Source: Actinoplanes xinjiangensis (GTDB lineage Bacteria; Actinomycetota; Actinomycetes; Mycobacteriales; Micromonosporaceae). Taken from it: DNA of 64,000 bases. The DNA lies in assembly GCF_003148685.1 (NCBI RefSeq), contig NZ_QGGR01000001.1, forward strand, positions 1 to 64,000, given 5' to 3'. The position numbers and the translations under genes were made by a program. The notes below the pieces were generated by a model. It saw only the letters and a list, made by a program, of their open reading frames with translations, did no database searches and was not told where the DNA came from. Shown one piece after another: positions 62,286 to 64,000 of the stretch (positions are counted from its first letter, which is position 1; every line of letters starts with the position of its first letter).

Positions 62286-64000
62286 ATGAAGAGTCCGCTG
62301 CGCCCCGGCGACCCGCACGAACTGGGCGGCTATGAGCTGCTGGCCCGGCTCGGCGAAGGCGGCATGGGCTCGGTCTTCCTGGCCAGGCGCATCCGCGGTC
62401 GGCGCACCGGCGGCCCGCGACACGACGGCCGGCATGACCTCCGACACGGCGACGGACACGGCCGCCGGTACGACGGCGACCCTCGGTACGAGAATCGGCA
62501 CGAAGGCGACGCCCGGTACGAGAGCGGGTACGACGGCGACGCGCGGTACGAGAGCGGGTACGACGGGGACCCGCGGTACGAGGGCCGGCACGACGGCGAC
62601 CCGCGCCACGGGGGCCGGCGCGGGGGCGAGCCCCGACACGGCGGGCGGTACGACGATGACCCCCGTTACGACGATCGGTATGACAGCGATCCCCGCCACG
62701 ACGGGCGGCACGACGACGCACCCCTGGTCGCGATCAAGATCATCAAGGCGGAGTACGCCCACGAGGAGGAGTTCCGCGGGCGATTCCGCAGTGAGGTGAA
62801 GCGCGCCCGTCAGGTGCCGCCGTTCTGCACCGCCGCGGTGCTCGACGCCGACCCGGAGCACGAGACGCCCTACCTGGTGGTGGAGTACGTCGACGGTCCG
62901 AGTCTGGACGAGGTGGTGACGCGCGACGGGCCTCTGGCGGACAGCCGCCTGCACGGTGTCGCGGTGGGGGTGGCCACGGCGCTGACCGCGATCCACGGCG
63001 CGGGCGTCATCCATCGTGACCTGAAGCCGCGCAACGTGCTGTTCGCGCTGGGCTCGCCGAAGGTGATCGACTTCGGGATCGCGCGGGCGCTGGAGGTGAC
63101 CAGTCAGCACACGCATCCGGACCAGATGGTCGGGACGGTCGCCTACATGGCGCCGGAACGGTTCGACGGCATCCACCGGGACATCACGCCGGCCGCCGAC
63201 GTGTTCGCGTGGGGTGCGGTCATCGCGTACGCGGGTACCGGCCGCACACCGTTCCGGGCAGATTCGCCGGTCGCCACGGCCGCCCGGATCCTGACGCAGC
63301 CGCCGGATCTGACCGGGCTGTCCGGGCCGCTGGCGGATCTGGTGGCGCTGGCGCTGTCGAAGGACCCGGACGACCGGCCGACCGCGCACGAACTGCTCAA
63401 CCTGCTGCTGGCGCAGAACACCGACCCGAACATGATCAGCCGCCCGCCGGCGCTCGATCCGCGACTGCGGGAGGCCGCCGAGGCGGCCCAACTGTCCGGA
63501 CGGCACGTGTCGGGCAGCGGTCGCCGGATCGAGATCCCGGTCCGGCGACCGAAACGGCGCAGACGTACGGTTGTCGCCGCCACCGCTGCCGCGACCGTGC
63601 TGATGGCCGCCGTCGGCCTGTACAGCCGTAACCTCGACACCGAGCCGGTGGTGGACACGACCGGCTCGGACACGGTCGCGCAACTGTCGATGCCGGTGCC
63701 GGGCGCGGTGCGCGGCCCGTGGGTGGTGGACTCCCTGGAGCGGCGGGGGCAGTGGAAGGCCACCACCGACGGGTTCGGCGGCACCTGCTCGTTCAAGGAC
63801 GGCCTGGTCATGGCCACCTCGAGTTTCATGATGGTGTGCCCCGGGACGACCGCGTCGTTCGCCGGTGACCAGTCGATCTCCGCGGGGGTGGCCGTGCGCA
63901 ACGACAAGTCCTGCGCCGAGATCCAGTTCCGCGCGGTGGGAGACAGCTCCTACTGGCTGGACCTGTGCCCCCAGCTCATCCGGATCCGGCACCAGGGCGC
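62286..64000 (+). CDS. Membrane Ser/Thr kinase with decapeptide-repeat insertion in the N-lobe, 3' end cut
   Basis: At least 571 residues. The glycine loop (LARLGEGGMGSVFLARR, residues ~19-35) and the catalytic Lys (LVAIKII, Lys 151) are separated by ~115 residues instead of ~15; the insert (~39-145) is made of about eight RYDGDPRYEx-type decapeptides. Otherwise the kinase is complete: VIHRDLKPRNVLF, IDFGIARAL, MAPERF. After the kinase domain come a basic stretch, one transmembrane helix (TVVAATAAATVLMAAVGLY) and an outer sensor domain cut by the window edge. ATG 62286 has no strong ribosome site. It is divergent from the SIMPL gene. Confidence 0.9.
   Translation, partial: MKSPLRPGDPHELGGYELLARLGEGGMGSVFLARRIRGRRTGGPRHDGRHDLRHGDGHGRRYDGDPRYENRHEGDARYESGYDGDARYESGYDGDPRYEGRHDGDPRHGGRRGGEPRHGGRYDDDPRYDDRYDSDPRHDGRHDDAPLVAIKIIKAEYAHEEEFRGRFRSEVKRARQVPPFCTAAVLDADPEHETPYLVVEYVDGPSLDEVVTRDGPLADSRLHGVAVGVATALTAIHGAGVIHRDLKPRNVLFALGSPKVIDFGIARALEVTSQHTHPDQMVGTVAYMAPERFDGIHRDITPAADVFAWGAVIAYAGTGRTPFRADSPVATAARILTQPPDLTGLSGPLADLVALALSKDPDDRPTAHELLNLLLAQNTDPNMISRPPALDPRLREAAEAAQLSGRHVSGSGRRIEIPVRRPKRRRRTVVAATAAATVLMAAVGLYSRNLDTEPVVDTTGSDTVAQLSMPVPGAVRGPWVVDSLERRGQWKATTDGFGGTCSFKDGLVMATSSFMMVCPGTTASFAGDQSISAGVAVRNDKSCAEIQFRAVGDSSYWLDLCPQLIRIRHQG
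62466..62705 (+). repeat. 30-bp tandem repeat encoding decapeptides in the kinase
   Basis: Eight consecutive 30-bp units, each encoding ten residues of the type RYDGDPRYES. The period keeps frame. Units 3 and 4 are nearly identical, later ones drift (RHGGRRGGEP, RYDDDPRYDD). Confidence 0.9.

Noticed and set aside
62127..63992. Upstream extension of the SIMPL gene to 993 residues
   Set aside because: Antisense to the kinase; a good ribosome site and signal peptide occur at 62126.

Overview
The window is high-GC DNA with frequent GTG and TTG starts, many 4-base stop/start overlaps, Tat and lipoprotein export signals, and a rich set of secreted polysaccharide-degrading enzymes. This points to a filamentous soil actinobacterium, most likely Actinoplanes or another member of the Micromonosporaceae (inferred from gene content and style, not from a marker gene). 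No tRNA, rRNA, IS element, prophage or CRISPR array was found; it reads as ordinary chromosome.

Layout. 1-5.3 kb: a secreted Gly/His-repeat protein running off the left edge, then a SWIM zinc-finger/SNF2 helicase pair. 5.3-8.3 kb: a DUF5990 protein and a coupled esterase/ATP-grasp pair. 8.3-12 kb: a GH9 cellulase with a CebR/CelR-type operator over its start, and a cytochrome P450 whose ribosome binding site lies inside a strong hairpin. 12-17 kb: ureohydrolase/STAS operon, amino-acid permease/universal stress operon and a soluble Ser/Thr kinase. 17-30 kb: an extracellular-polysaccharide region with a beta-propeller hydrolase, a sulfotransferase, a promoter followed by three GT2 glycosyltransferases, a large membrane protein with a heptapeptide repeat, a small membrane protein, two convergent GH26-like proteins and a polysaccharide deacetylase. 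30-42 kb: mixed enzymes, including a 1160-residue fused ABC exporter with a degenerate second nucleotide site. 42-51 kb: a second carbohydrate region (alpha/beta hydrolase, GH18 chitinase, GH5 cellulase, PL11 rhamnogalacturonan lyase) with a SpoT-like HD protein. 51-56 kb: a membrane protein/metal-dependent hydrolase operon under a KstR-like operator, an AlkZ-type protein and pgi. 56-64 kb: a SWIM/DUF6493 pair, a 46-bp tandem array, a SIMPL-domain protein and a membrane Ser/Thr kinase cut by the right edge.

Two themes cut across the genes. First, a family of about 56-bp palindromes occurs eight times, only in three convergent intergenic gaps, and is best explained as a dispersed bidirectional terminator. 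Second, short in-frame tandem repeats are unusually common: Gly-His in the first gene, a DDTVIVK heptad in a membrane protein, DVAGL in the AlkZ-like protein, and a decapeptide array inserted inside the N-lobe of a protein kinase between the glycine-rich loop and the catalytic lysine. The kinase insertion, the palindrome family and the 46-bp array with its 138-bp higher-order period are the most unusual features. No complete undescribed multi-gene system could be shown from the sequence alone.
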